Origin: Hydractinia symbiolongicarpus
Taxonomy: Eukaryota; Cnidaria; Hydrozoa; Anthoathecata; Hydractiniidae
Direction of reading: 5' to 3'
Assembly (NCBI RefSeq): GCF_029227915.1
Contig: NC_079886.1
Location: 25,646,501-25,710,500 of the forward strand
Length of the DNA stretch: 64,000 nt
Below, piece by piece: positions 11,934-26,472 of the stretch. How positions within the stretch are numbered: the first letter of the stretch is position 1; the number at the start of each line of letters is the position of its first letter. The notes beneath the pieces are model-generated. The model made no database searches and was not told where the DNA came from. It was given only the letters and a program-made list of their open reading frames with translations. The position numbers and the translations under genes were made by a program.

Positions 11934-14900
11934 AGTAATATCAGAAAAATACCGATAAATACATGTTGGTACGAATATGTGACGCAACCTTTGTAACTGA
12001 AACGGACTCATATCGTTAGAATGTCAAGGAAAGCAGTTTTTGGAATTGTCTGTATTTCTTCAACGTGCGATAACGCCTAGGATTGGTCCCACAGTAAAAA
12101 ATGACTTATTAATTTAAATTTTAAATAAAGCGCTACCACAGCGTCCAGTGCAATCGGTGAATTCCAACAATCATGTCATATTAAAAAGAATTTTTTTTCT
12201 AGGAGTCCATTTGGGTCATTTATTACATTTATAACTTTAGATTCCAAAATCAGTTCAATTAAGTCACACAGTCAATCGTTTCACTGTTAAAAGCGATACA
12301 ACCTAGTAATATCAGAAAATTATCGCTAAACACATGTTGGTACGAATATGTGACGCAACCGTTGTAACAGAAACGGACTGATACCGTTAGAAAGTCAATG
12401 AAATGTAGTTTTTGAAACTGTCTCAATATCTTCAGCGTGCGATAACGGCTAGGATTGGTCCCACAGTAAAAAATGACTTATATATCTACATTTTTAAATG
12501 AAGGGCTACCACAGCGCCCAGTGTAATCGCTGAGCACCGGCAATCTTGCCAATTTAAGAAGAATGTTATTTCATGGAGTCCAATTGTCTCAATCATCACA
12601 TTTGTCAGGTCACAGTCCAAAATCAGTTCAATTAAGTCCTATAGTAAATCGTTTCACTGTTAAAAGCGATGTAACCTAGTAATATCAAAAAAATATCGCA
12701 AAATACATGTTGGTACGAAAATGTAACCCAACCGTTGTAACTGAAACGGACTGATACCGTTAGAAAGTCAATGAAATGCAGTTTTTGAAACTGTCTCAAT
12801 TTCTTCGGCGTGCGATAGCGGCTAGGATTGGTCCCACAGTAAAAAATGACTTATATATCTACATTTTTAAATGAAGTGCTCCCACACCGCCCAGTGTAAT
12901 CGCTGAGCACCGGAAAAGATGCCAATTTAAGAAGAATGTTATTGCATGGAGTTCAATTGTCTCAATTATCACATTTGTCAGGTCACAGTCCAAAATCAGT
13001 TCAATTAAGTCCTTTATAAATCGTTTCACTGTTAAAAGCGATGCAACCTAGTAATATCAGAAAAGTATCGCTAAATACATGTTGGTACGAAAATGTGACC
13101 CAATCGTTGTAACTGAAACGGACTGATACCGTTAGAAAGTCAATGAAATGTACTTTTGGAAACTGTCTCAATTTCTTCAGCGTGCGATAACGGCTAGGAT
13201 TGGTCCCACAGTAAAAAATGACTTATATATCTAAATATGTAAATAAAGCGCTACCACAGCGCCCAGTGTAATCGCTGAGTTCTAGCAATCATGTCAATTT
13301 AAGAAGAATGTTATGCATGAAGTTCAATTGTCTCATTTATCACATTTGTAAAGTTAAAGTCCAAAATCAGTTCAATTAGGTCCCACAGTCAATCGTTTCA
13401 CTGTTAAAAGCGATACAACCTAGTAATATCAGAAAAATACCGATAAATACATGTTTGTACGAATATGTGACGCAACCTTTGTAACTAAAACGGACTCATA
13501 CCGTTAGAATGTCAAGGAAAGTAGTTTTTGGAATTGTCTGTATTTCTTCAGCGTGCGATAACGGCTAGGATTGGTCCCACAGTAAAAAATGACTTATTAA
13601 TTTAAATTTTTAATTTAAGCGCTACCACAGCGTCCAGTGTAATCGGTGAATTCCAACAATCATGAAATATTAAAAAGAATTTTATTTCTAGGAGTCCATT
13701 TGGGTCATTTATTACATTTATAAGTTTAGATTCCAAAATCAGTTCAATTAAGTCACACAGTGAATCGTTTCACTGTTAAAAGCGATGCAACCTAGTAATA
13801 TCAGAAAAATATCGCTAAACACATGTTGGTACGAATATGTGACGCAACCGTTGTAACAGAAACGGACTGATACCGTTAGAAAGTCAATGAATTGTAGTTT
13901 TTGAAACTGTCTCAATATCTTCAGCGTGCGATAACGGCTAGGATTGGTCCCACAGTAAAAAATGACTTATATATCTACATTTTTAAATGAAGCGCTACCA
14001 CAGCGCTCAGTGTAATCGCTGAGCACCGGCAATCTTGCCAATTTAAGAAGAGTGTTATTTCATGGAGTCCAATTGTCTCATTCATCACATTTGTCAGGTC
14101 ACAGTCCAAAATCAGTTCAATTAAGTCCTATAGTAAATCGTTTCACTGTTAAAAGCGATGTAACCTAGTAATCTCAAAAAATATCGCGAAATACATGTTG
14201 GTACGAAAATGTAACCCAACCGTTGTAACTGAAACGGACTGATACCGTTAGAAAGTCAATGAAATGCAGTTTTTGAAACTGTCTCAATTTCTTCGGCGTG
14301 CGATAGCGGCTAGGATTGGTCCCACAGTAAAAAATGACTTATATATCTACATTTTTAAATGAAGTGCTACCACAGCGCCCAGTGTAATCGCTGAGCACCG
14401 GAGAAGATGCCAATTTAAGAAGAATGTTATTGCATGGAGTTCAATTGTCTCAATTATCACATTTGTCAGGTCACAGTCAAAAATCAGTTCAATTAAGTCC
14501 TTTAGTAAATCGTTTCACTGTTAAAAGCGATGTAACCTAGTAATATCAGAAAAGTATCGCTAAATACATGTTGGTACGAAAATGTTACCCAACCGTTGTA
14601 ACTGAAACGGACTGATACCGTTAGAAAGCCAATGAAATGTACTTTTGGAAACTGTCTCAATTTCTTCAGCGTGCGATAACGGCTAGGATTGGTCCCACAG
14701 TAAAAAATGACTTATATATCTTAATATGTAAATAAAGCGCTACCACAGCGCCCAGTGTAATCGCTGAGTTCTAGCAATCATGTCAATTTAAGAAAAATGT
14801 TATTGCATGGAGTTCAATTGTCTCAATTATCACATTTGTAAAGTTAAAGTCCAAAATCAGTTCAATTAAGTCCCACAGTCAATCGTTTCACTGTTAAAAG

Positions 14901-17894
14901 CGATACAACCTAGTAATATCAGAAAAATACCGATAAATACATGTTGGTACGAATATGTGACGCAACCTTTGTAACTGAAACGGACTCATACCGTTAGAAT
15001 GTCAATGAAAGTAGTTTTTGGAATTGTCTGTATTTCTTCAGCGTGCGATAACGGTTAGGATTGGTCCCACAGTAAAAAATGACTTATTAATTTAAATTTT
15101 TAAATAAAGCGCTACCACAACGTTCAGTGTAATCGGTGAATTCCAACAATCATGTCAATTTAAGAAAAATGTTATTGCATGGAGTTCAATTGTCTCAATT
15201 ATCACATTTGTAAAGTTAAAGTCCAAAATCAGTTCAATTAAGTCCCACAGTCAATCGTTTCACTTTTAAAAGCGATACAACCTAGTAATATCAGAAAAAT
15301 ACCGATAAATACATGTTGGTACGAATATGTGACGCAACCGTTGTAACAAAAACGGACTGATACCGATAGAAAGTCAATGAAATGTAGTTTTTGAAACTGT
15401 CTCAATATCTTCAGCGTGCGATAAGTGCTAGGATTGGTCTCACAGTAAAAAATGACTTATATATCTACATTTTTAAATAAAGCGCTACCACAGCGCCCAG
15501 TGTAATCGCTGAGCACCGGCAATCTTGCCAATTTAAGAAGAATGTTATTTCATGGAGTCCAATTGCCTCATTCATCACATTTGTCAGGTCACAGTCCAAA
15601 ATCAGTTCAATTAAGTCCTATAGTAAATCGTTTCACTGTTAAAAGCGATGTAACCTAGTAATATCAAAAAAATATTGCGAAATACATGTTGGTACGAAAA
15701 TGTAACCCAACCGTTGTAACTGAAACGGACTTATACCGTTAGAAAGTCAATGAAATGCAGTTTTTGAAACTGTCTCAATTTCTTCGGCGTGCGATAGCGG
15801 CTAGGATTGGTCCCACAGTAAAAAATGACTTATATATCTACATTTTTAAATGAAGCGCTACCACAGCGCCCAGTGTAATCGCTAAGCACCGGAAAGGATG
15901 CCAATTTAAGAAGAATGTTATTTCATAGAGTCCATTTGTCTCATTCATCACATTTGTCAGGTCACAGTCCAAAATCAGTTCAATTAAGTCCTTTAGTAAA
16001 TCGTATCACTGTTAAAAGCGATGCAACCTAGTAATATCAGAAAAGTATCGCTAAATACATGTTGGTACGAAAATGTGACCCAACCGTTGTAACTGAAACG
16101 GACTGATACCGTTAGAAATTCAATGAAATGTAGTTTTGGAAACTGTCTCAATTTCTTCAGCGTGCGATAACGGCTAGGATTGGTCCCACAGTAAAAAATG
16201 ACTTATCTATCTAAATATGTAAATAAAGCGCTACCACAGCGCCCAGTGTAATCTCTGAGTTCTAGCAATCATGTCAATTTAAGAAGAATGTTATTGCATG
16301 GAGTTCAAATGTCTCAGTTATCACATTTGTAAAGTTAAAGTTCAAAATCAGTTCAATTAAGTCCCACAGTCAATCGTTTCACTGTTAAAAGCGATACAAC
16401 CTAGTAATATCAGAAAATTACCGATAAATACATGTTGGTACGAATATGTCACTCAACCTTTGTAACTGAAACGGACTTATACCGTTAGAATGTCAATGAA
16501 ATGTAGTTTTTGGAATTGTCTGTATTTTTTCAGCGTGCGATAACGGCTAGGATTGGTCCCACAGTAAAAAATGACTTATTAATTTAAATTTTTAAATAAA
16601 GCGCTACCACAGCGTCCAGTGTAATCGGTGAATTCCAACAATCATGTCATATTAAAAAGAATTTTATTTCTAGGATTTCAATTGTGTCATTTATTACATT
16701 TATAAGTTCAGATTCCAAAATCAGTTCAATTAAGTCACACAGTCAATCGTTTCACTGTTAAAAGCGATACAACCTAGTAATATCAGAAAAATACCGATAA
16801 ATACATGTTGGTACGAATATGTGACGCAATTGTTGTAACAAAAACGGACTGATACCGATAGAAAGTCAATGAAATGTAGTTTTTGAAACTGTCTCAATAT
16901 CCTCAGCGTGCGATAACGGCTAGGATTGGTCCCACAGTAAAAAATGACTTATATATCTACATTTATAAATGAAGCGCTACAACAGCGCCCAGTGTAATCG
17001 CTGAGCACTGGCAATCTTGCCAATTTAAGAAGAATGTTATTTCATGGAGTCCAATTGTCTCATTCATCACATTTGTCAGGTTACAGTCGAAAATCAGTTC
17101 AATTAAGTCCTATAGTAAATCGTTTCACTGTTAAAAGCGAGGTAACCTAGTAATATCAAAAAAATATCGCTAAATACATGTTGGTACGAAAATGTAACCC
17201 AACCGTTGTAACTGAAACGGACTGATACCGTTAGAAAGTCAATAAAATGCAGTTTTTGAAACTGTCTCAACTTCTTCGGCGTGCGATAGCGGCTAGGATT
17301 GGTCCCACAGTAAAAAATGACTTATATATATACATTTTTAAATGAAGCGCTACCACAGCGCCCAGTGTAATCGCTGAGCACCGGAAAAGATGCCAATTTA
17401 AGAAGAATATTATTTCATAGAGTCCAATTGTCTCATTCATCACACTGGTCAGGTCACAGTCCAAAATCAGTTCAATTAAGTCCTTTAGTAAATCGTTTCA
17501 CTGTTAAAAGCGATGCAACCTAGTAATATCAGAAAAGTATCGCTAAATACATGTTGGTACGAGAATGTGACCCAACCGTTGTAACTGAAACGGACTGATA
17601 CCGTTAGAAAGTCAATGAAATGTAGTTTTGGAAACTGTCTCAATTTCTTCAGCGTGCGATAACGGCTAGGATTGGTCCCACAGTAAAAAATGACTTATAT
17701 ATCTAAATATGTAAATAAAGCGCTACCACAGCGCCCAGTGTAATCGCTGAGTTCTAGCAATCATGTCAATTTAAGAAGAATGTTATTGCATGGAGTTCAA
17801 ATGTCTCAGTTATCACATTTGTAAAGTTAAAGTTCAAAATCAGTTCAATTAAGTCCCACAGTCAATCGTTTCACTGTTAAAAGCGATACAACCT
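11934..17894. repeat. HOR domain 3: regular four-monomer A-C-D-E repeat
   Basis: Monomers start at 11934 (A), 12305 (C), 12678 (D), 13050 (E), 13422 (A), 13794 (C), 14167 (D), 14539 (E), 14912 (A), 15284 (A head, C tail), 15657 (D), 16030 (E), 16403 (A), 16776 (A head, C tail), 17149 (D) and 17522 (E). This gives four HOR units of 1488, 1490, 1491 and 1492 bp with no B monomer. In the last two units the C position has an A-type ATACCGATAAATAC head with TTGTAACAAAAACGG, so one conversion or crossover product has been copied. This is the most regular HOR in the window. Confidence 0.9.
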
Positions 17895-20800
17895 AGTAAT
17901 ATCAGAAAATTACCGATAAATACATGTTGGTACGAATATGTCACTCAACCTTTGTAACTGAAACGGACTTATACCGTTAGAAAGTCAATGAAATGTAGTT
18001 TTTGAACATGTCTCTATTTCTCCAGCGTGCGATAACGGCTAGGATTGGTCCTACAGTAAAAAATGACTTATTTATCTGCATTTTTAAATGAAGCGCTACC
18101 ACAACGCCCAGTGTAATCGCTGAGCACCGAAAAAGATGCCAATTAAAGAAGAATGTTACTTCATAGAGTCCAATTGTCTCATTCATCACATTTGTCAGGT
18201 CACAGTCCAAAATCAGTTCAATTAAGTCCTATAGTAAATCATTTTACTGTTAAAAGCGATGCAACCTAGTAATAATAGAAAAATATCGCTAAATACATGT
18301 TGGTACGAAAATGTGACCCAACCGTTGTAACTGAAACGGACTGATACCGTTAGAAAGTCAATGAAATGTAGTTTTTGAACATGTCTCTATTTCTCCAGCG
18401 TGCGATAGCGGCTAGGATTGGTCCCACAGTAAAAAATGACTTATTAATTTAAATTTTTAAATAAAGCGCTACCACAGCGTCCAGTGTAATCGGTGAATTC
18501 CAACAATCATGTCATATTAAAAAGAATTTTATTTCTAGGAGTTCAATTGTGTCATTTATTACATTTATAAGTTCAGATTCCAAAATCAGTTCAATTAAGT
18601 CACACAATCAATCGTTTCACTGTTAAAAGCGATACAACCTAGTAATATCAGAAAAATATCGCTAAACACATGTTGGTACGAATATGTGACGCAACCGTTG
18701 TAACAAAAACGGACTGATACCGTTAGAAAGTCAATGAAATGTAGTTTTTGAAACTGTCTCAATATCCTCAGCGTGCGATAACGGCTAGGATTGGTCCCAC
18801 AATAAAAAATGACTTTTATATCTATATTTATAAATGAAATGCTACAACAGCGCCCAGTGTAATCGCTGAGCACCGGCAATCTTGCCAATTTAAGAAGAAT
18901 GTTATTTCATGGAGTCCAATTGTCTCATTCATCACATTTGTCAGGTTACAGTCGAAAATCAGTTCAATTAAGTCCTATAGTAAATCGTTTCACTGTTAAA
19001 AGCGATGTAACCTAGTAATATCAGAAAAGTATCGCTAAATACATGTTGGTACGAGAATGTGACCAAACCGTTGTAACTGAAACGGACTGATACCGTTAGA
19101 AAGTCAATGAAATGTAGTTTTGGAAACTGTCTCAATTTCTTCAGCGTGCGATAACGGCTAGGATTGGTCCCACAGTAAAAAATGACTTATATATCTAAAT
19201 ATGTAAATAAAGCGCTACCACAGCGCCCAGTGTAATCGCTGAGTTCTAGCAATCATGTCAATTTAAGAAGAATGTTATTGCATGGAGTTCAAATGTCTCA
19301 GTTATCACATTTGTAAAGTTAAAGTTCAAAATCAGTTCAATTAAGTCCCACAGTCAATCGTTTCACTGTTAAAAGCGATACAACCTAGTAATATCAGAAA
19401 ATTACCGATAAATACATGTTGGTACGAATATGTCACTCAACCTTTGTAACTGAAACGGACTTATACCGTTAGAAAGTCAATGAAATGTAGTTTTTGGAAT
19501 TGTCTGTATTTTTTCAGCGTGCGATAACGGCTAGGACTGGTCCTACAGTAAAAAATGACTGATTTATCTGCACTTTTAAATGAAGCGCTATAACAGCGCT
19601 TGGTGTAATCGCTGAGTTCTAGCAATCATGCCAATTTAAAAAGAATGTTATTGCATGGAGTCCAATTGTCTTAATTATCACAATTATAAAGTAAAAGTCC
19701 AAAATCAGTTCATGTAAGTCCCACAGTCAATCGTTTCACTCTTAAAAGCGATGCAACCTAGTAATATCAGAAAAATATCGCTAAATACATGTTGGTACTA
19801 AAATGTGACACAACCGTTGTAACTGAAACGCACTGATACCGTTAGAAAGTCAATGAAATGTAGTTTTTGAACATGTCTCTATTTCTCCAGCGTGCGATAA
19901 CGGCTAGGATTGGTCCTACAGTAAAAAATGACTTATTTATCAGCATTTTTAAATGAAGCGCTACCACAACGCCCACTGTAATCGCTGAGCACCGAAAAAG
20001 ATGCCAATTAAAGAAGAATGTTACTTCATAGAGTCCAATTGTCTCATTCATCACATTTGTCAGGTCACAGTCGAAAATCAGTTCAATTAAGTCCTATAGT
20101 AAATCATTTTACTGTTAAAAGCGATGCAACCTAGTAATATCAGAAAAATATCGCTAAATACATGTTGGTACGAAAATGTGACCCAACCGTTGTAACTGAA
20201 ACGGACTGATACCGTTAGAAAGTCAATGAAATGTAGTTTTTGAAAGTGTTTCAATTTCTTTAGCGTGCGATAACGGCTAGGATTGGTCCCACAGTAAAAA
20301 ATGACTTATATATCTAAATATGTAAATAAAGCGCTACCACAGCGCCCAGTGTAATCGCTGAGTTCTAGCAATCATGTCAATTTCAGAATAATGTTATACT
20401 TTAGAGTTCAATTGTCTCAATTGTTGCAATTATAAAGTTATAGTCCAAAATCAGTTCAATTAAGTGCCACTGTCAATTGTTTCACTGTTAAAAGCGATAA
20501 AACCTAGTAATATCAGAAAAATACCGATAAATACATGTTGGTACGAATATGTGACGCAACCTATGTAACTGAAACGGACTCATACCGTTAGAATGTCAAT
20601 GAAATGTAGTTTTTGGAATTGTCTGTATTTCTTCAGCGTGCGATAACGGCTAGGATTGGTCCCACAGTAAAAAATGACTTATTAATTTAAATTTTTAAAT
20701 AAAGCGCTACCACAGCGTCCAGTGTAATCGGTGAATTTCAACAATCATGTCATATTAAAAAGAATTTTATTTCTAGGAGTTCAATTGTGTCATTTATTAC

Positions 20801-21997
20801 ATTTATAAGTTCAGATTCCAAAATCAGTTCAATTAAGTCACACAGTCAATCGTTTCACTGTTAAAAGCGATACAACCTAGTAATATCAGAAAAATATCGC
20901 TAAACACATGTTGGTACGAATATGTGACGCAACCGTTGTAACAGAAACGGACTGATACCGTTAGAAAGTCAATGAAATGTAGTTTTTGAAACTGTCTCAA
21001 TATCCTCAGCGTGCGATAACGGCTAGGATTGGTCCCACAGTAAAAAATGACTTATATATCTACATTTATAAATGAAGCGCTACAACAGCGCCCAGTGTAA
21101 TCGCTGAGCACCGGCAATCTTGCCAATTTAAGAAGAATGTTATTTCATGGAGTCCAATTGTCTCATTCATCACATTTGTCAGGTTACAGTCGAAAATCAG
21201 TTCAATTAAGTCCTATAGTAAATCGTTTCACTGTTAAAAGCGATGTAACCTAGTAATATCAAAAAAATATCGCTAAATACATGTTGGTACGAAAATGTAA
21301 CCCAACCGTTGTAACTGAAACGGACTGATACCGTTAGAAAGTAAATAAAATGCAGTTTTTGAAACTGTCTCAACTTCTTCGGCGTGCGATAGCGGCTAGG
21401 ATTGGTCCAACAGTAAAAAATGACTTATATATATACATTTTTAAATGAAGCGCTACCATAGCGCCCAGTGTAATCGCTGAGCACCGGAGAAGATGCCAAT
21501 TTAAGAAGAATGTTATTTCATAGAGTCCAATTGTCTCATTCATCACACTGATCAGGTCACAGTCCAAAATCAGTTCAATTAAGTCCTTTAGTAAATCGTT
21601 TCACTGTTAAAAGCGATGCAACCTAGTATTATCAGAAAAGTGTCGCTAAATACATGTTGGTACGAGAATGTGACCCAACCGTTGTAACTGAAACGGACTG
21701 ATACCGTTAGAAAGTCAATGAAATGTAGTTTTGGAAACTGTCTCAATTTCTTCAGCGTGCGATAACGGCTAGGATTGGTCCCACAGTAAAAAATGACTTA
21801 TATATCTAAGTATGTAAATAAAGCGCTACCACAGCGCCCAGTGTAATCGCTGAGTTCTAGCAATCATGTCAATTTAAGAAGAATGTTATTGCATGGAGTT
21901 CAATTGTCTCAATTATCACATTTATAAAGTTAAAGTCCAAAATCAGTTCAATTAAGTCACCAAGTCAATCGTTTCACTGTTAAAAGCGATACAACCT
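17895..21997. repeat. Domain 4: rearranged A-C-D-E domain with hybrid monomers
   Basis: Monomers start at 17895, 18268, 18641 (C), 19014 (E), 19387 (A head, B-like tail), 19760, 20133 (E-like), 20506 (A), 20879 (C), 21252 (D) and 21625 (E). The monomers at 17895 and 19760 share a private state: GAACATGTCTC, CTCCAGCG, CAATTAAAGAAGAATG and ATCATTTTACTG. They are 1865 bp, or five monomers, apart. The A position at 19387 has taken a B-type GCACTTTT tail, and CTTGGTGTAATCG is unique to it. Domain 4 ends where the second copy of domain 1 begins. Confidence 0.85.
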
Positions 21998-23489
21998 AGT
22001 AATATCAGAAAAATACCGATTAATACATGTTGGTACGAATATGTCACTCAACCTTTGTAACTGAAACGGACTCATACCGTTAAAAAGTTAATGAAATGTA
22101 GTTTTTGAAACTGTCTCTATTTCTTCAGCGTGCGATAACGGCTAGGATTGGTCCCACAGTAAAAAATGACTTATTAATTTAAATTTTTAAATAAAGCGCT
22201 ACCACAGCGTCCAGTGTAATCGGTGAATTCCAACAATCATGCCAATTTAAGAAGAATGTTATTGCATGGAGTCCAATTGTCTCAATTATCACATTTATAA
22301 AGTTAAAGTCCTAAATCAGTTCAAGTAAGTCCCACAGTCAATCGTTTCACTCTTAAAAGCGATGCAACCTAGTAATATCAGAAAAATATCGCTAAATACA
22401 TGTTGGTACAAAAATGTGACAAAACAGTTGTAACTGAAACAGACTGATACCGTTAGAAAGTCAATGATATGTAGTTTTTAAAACTGTCTCTATTTCTTCA
22501 GCGTGCGATAACGGCTAGGATTGGTCCTACAGTAAAAAATGACTTATTTATCTGCACTTTTAAATGAAACGCTATAACAGCGCCCAGTGTAATCGCTGAG
22601 TTCTAGCAACAATGCCAATTTAAGAAGAATGTTATTGCATGGAGTCCAATTGTCTCAATTATCACAATTATAAAGTAAAAGTCCAAAATCAGTTCAATTA
22701 AGTCCCACAGTCAATCGTTTCACTGTTAAAAGCGATACAACCTAGTAATATCAGAAAAATATCGCAAAACACATGTTGGTACGAATATGTGACGCAACCG
22801 TTGTAACAGAAACGGACTGATACCGTTAGAAAGTCAATGAAATGTAGTTTTTGAAACTGTCTAAATATCTCCAGCGTGCGATAACGGCTAGGATTGGTCC
22901 CACAGTAAAAAATGACTTATATATCTACATTTTTAAATGAAGCGCTACCACAGCGCCCAGTGTAATCGCTGAGCACCGGCAAACTTGCTAATTTAAGAAT
23001 AATGTTATTTCATGGAGTCCAATTGTCTCATTCATCACATTTGTCAGGTCACAGTCAAAAATCAGTTCAATTAAGTCCTATAGTAAATCGTTTCACTGTT
23101 AAAAGCGATGTAACATAGTAATATCAAAAAAATATCGCTAAATACATGTTGGTACGAAAATGTAAACCAACCGTTGTAACTGAAACGGACTGATACCGTT
23201 AGAAAGTCAATGAAATGCAGTTTTTGAAACTGTCTTAACTTCTTCGGCGTGCGATAGCGGCTAGGATTGGTCCCACAGTAAAAAATGACTTATATATCTA
23301 CATTTTTAAATGAAGCGCTACCACAGCGCCCAGTGTAATCGCTGAGCACCGGAAAAGATGCCAATTTAAGAAGAATGTTATTTCATAGAGTCCAATTGTC
23401 TCATTTATCACACTTGTCAGGTCACAGTCCAAAATCAGTTCAATTAAGTCCTTTAGTAAATCGTTTCACTGTTAAAAGCGATGCAACCT

Positions 23490-26472
23490 AGTAATATCAG
23501 AAAAGTATCGCTAAATACATGTTGGTACGAGAATGTGACCCAACCGTTGTAACTGAAACGGACTGATACCGTTAGAAAGTCAATGAAATGTAGTTTTGGA
23601 AACTGTCTCAATTTCTTCAGCGTGCGATAACGGCTAGGATTGGTCCCACAGTAAAAAATGACTTATATATCTAAATATGTAAATAAAGCGCTACCACAGC
23701 GCCCAGTGTAATCGCTGAGTTCTAGCAATCATGTCAATTTAAGAAGAATGTTATTGCATGGAGTTCAATTGTCTCAATTATCACATTTATAAAGTTAAAG
23801 TCCAAAGTCAGTTCAATTAAGTCACAAAGTCAATCGTTTCACTGTTAAAAGCGATACAACCTAGTAATATCAGAAAAATACCGATTAATACATGTTGGTA
23901 CGAATATGTCACTCAACCTTTGCAACTGAAACGGACTCATACTGTTAGAAGTCAATGAAATGTAGTTTTTGAAACTGTCTCTATTTCTTCAGCGTGCGAT
24001 AACGGCTAGGATTGGTCCCACAGTAAAAAATGACTTATTAATTTAAATTTTTAAATAAAGCGCTACCACAGCGTCCAGTGTAATCGGTGAATTCCAACAA
24101 TCATGCCAATTTAAGAAGAATGTTATTGCATGGAGTCCAATTGTCTCAAATATCACATTTATAAAGTTAAAGTCCAAAATCAGTTCAAGTAAGTCCCACA
24201 GTCAATCGTTTCACTCTTAAAAGCGATGCAACCTAGTAATATCAGAAAAATATCGCTAAACACATGTTGGTACGAAAATGTGACAAAACAGTTGTAACTG
24301 AAACGGACTGATACCGTTAGAAAGTCAATGATATGTAGTTTTTGAAACTGTCTCTATTTCTTCAGCGTGCGATAACGGCTAGGATTGGTCCTACAGTAAA
24401 AAATGACTTATTTATCTGCACTTTTAAATGAAACGCCTTAACAGTGCCCAGTGTAATCGCTGAGTTCTAGCAATCATGCCAATTTAAGAAGAATGTTATT
24501 GCATGGAGTCCAATTGTCTCAATTATCACAATTATAAAGTAAAAGTCCAAAATCAGTTCAATTAAGTCCTACAGTCAATCGTTTCACTGTTAAAAGCGAT
24601 ACAACCTAGTAATATCAGAAAAATATCGCTAAACACATGTTGGTACGAATATGTGACGGAACCGTTGTAACAGAAACGGACTGATACCGTTAGAAAGTCA
24701 ATGAAATGTAGTTTTTGAAACTGTCTCAATATCTTTAGCGTGCGATAACGGCTAGGATTGGTCCCACAGTAAAAAATGACTTATATATCTACATTTTTAA
24801 ATGCAGCGCTACCACAGCGCCCAGTGTAATCGCTGAGCACCGGCAATCTTGCCAATTTAAGAAGAATGTTATTTCATGGAGTCCAATTGTCTCATTCATC
24901 ACACTTGTCAGGTCACAGTCCAAAATCAGTTCAATGAAGTCCTTTAGTAAACAGTTTCACTGTTAAAAGCGATGCAACCTAGTAATATCAGAAAAGTATC
25001 GCTAAATACATGTTGGTACGAGAATGTGACCCAACCGTTGTAACTGAAACGGACTGATACCGTTAGAAAGTCAATGAAATGTAGTTTTGGAAACTGTCTC
25101 AATTTCTTCAGCGTGCGATAACGGCTAGGATTGGTCCCACAGTTAAAAATGACTTATATATCTAAATATGTAAATAAAGCGCTACCACAGCGCCCAGTGT
25201 AATCACTGAGTTCTAGCAATCATGTCAATTTGAGAAGAATGTTATTGCATGGAGTTCAATTGTCTCAATTATCACATTTATAAAGTTAAAGGCCAAAATC
25301 CGTTCAATTAAGTCACAAAGTCAATCGTTTCACTGTTAAAAGCGATACAACCTAGTAATATCAGAAAATTACCGATTAATACATGTTGGTACGAATATGT
25401 TGCTCAACCTTTGTAACTGAAACGGACTCATACCGTTAGAAAGTCAATGAAATGTAGCTTTTGAAACTGTCTCTATTTCTTCAGCGTGCGATAACGGCTA
25501 GGACTGGTCCCACAGTAAAAAATGACTTATTAATTTAAATTTTTAAATAAAGCGCTACCACAGCGTCCAGTGTAATCGGTGAATTCCAACAATCATGCCA
25601 ATTTAAGAAGAATGTTATTGCATGGGGTCCAATTGTCTCAATTATCACATTTATAAAGTTAAAGTCCAAAATCAGTTCAAGTAAGCCCCACAGTCAATCG
25701 TTTCACTCTTAAAAGCGATGCAACCTAGTAATATCAGAAAAATATCGCTAAATACATGTTGGTACGAAAATGTAACAAAACAGTTGTAACTGAAACGGAC
25801 TGATACCGTTAGAAAGTCAATGATATGTAGTTTTTGAAACTGTCTCTATTTCTTCAGCGTGCGATAACGGCTAGGATTGGTCCTACAGTAAAAAATGACT
25901 TATTTATCTGCACTTTTAAATGAAACGCTATAACAGCGCCCAGTGTAATCGCTGAGTTCTAGCAATCATGCCAATTTCAGAAGAATGTTATTGCATGGAG
26001 TCCAATTGTCTCAATTATCACAATTATAAAGTAAAAGTACAAAATCAGTTCAATTAAGTCCCACAGTCAATCGTTTCACTGTTAAAAGCGATACAACCTA
26101 GTAATATCAGAAAAATATCGCTAAACACATGTTGGTACGAATATGTGACGCAAACGTTGTAACAGAAACGGACTGATACCGTTAGAAAGTCAATGAAATG
26201 TAGTTTTTGAAACTGTCTCAATATCTTCAGCGTGCGATAACTGCTAGGATTGGTCCCACAGTAAAAAATGACTTATATATCTACATTTTTAAATGAAGCG
26301 CTACCACAGCGCCCAGTGTAATCGCTGAGCACCGGAAAAGATGCCAATTTAAGAAGAATGTTATTTCATAGAGTCCAATTGTCTCATTCATCACATTTGT
26401 CAGGTCACAGTCCAAAATCAGTTCAATTAAGTCCTTTAGTAAATCGTTTCACTGTTAAAAGCGATGCAACCT
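23490..26472. repeat. 2983-bp tandem duplication, first unit
   Basis: Eight monomers, E-A-B-C-E-A-B-(C/D), are followed at 26473 by the same eight in the same order. Both units are 2983 bp and I saw no difference between them. Both carry GAAGTCAATG (the 372-bp A monomer), GCCTTAACAGTG, TAAACAGTTTC, TCTTTAGCG and CATGGGGTCC. The left paralogue has this segment only once (1493-4475). The extra unit was therefore gained after, or lost from, one copy of the large duplication. Confidence 0.92.

Noticed and set aside
17267-17464. Minus-strand open frame of 65 codons, with similar ones at 17977-18210, 19842-20054, 21370-21567, 32938-33126, 52010-52243 and 56884-57072
   Set aside because: These are the same part of different satellite monomers read backwards. 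They differ as the monomers differ, have no ribosome-binding or splice context, and resemble no protein family I know. A 373-bp period shifts frame each repeat, so they cannot extend.
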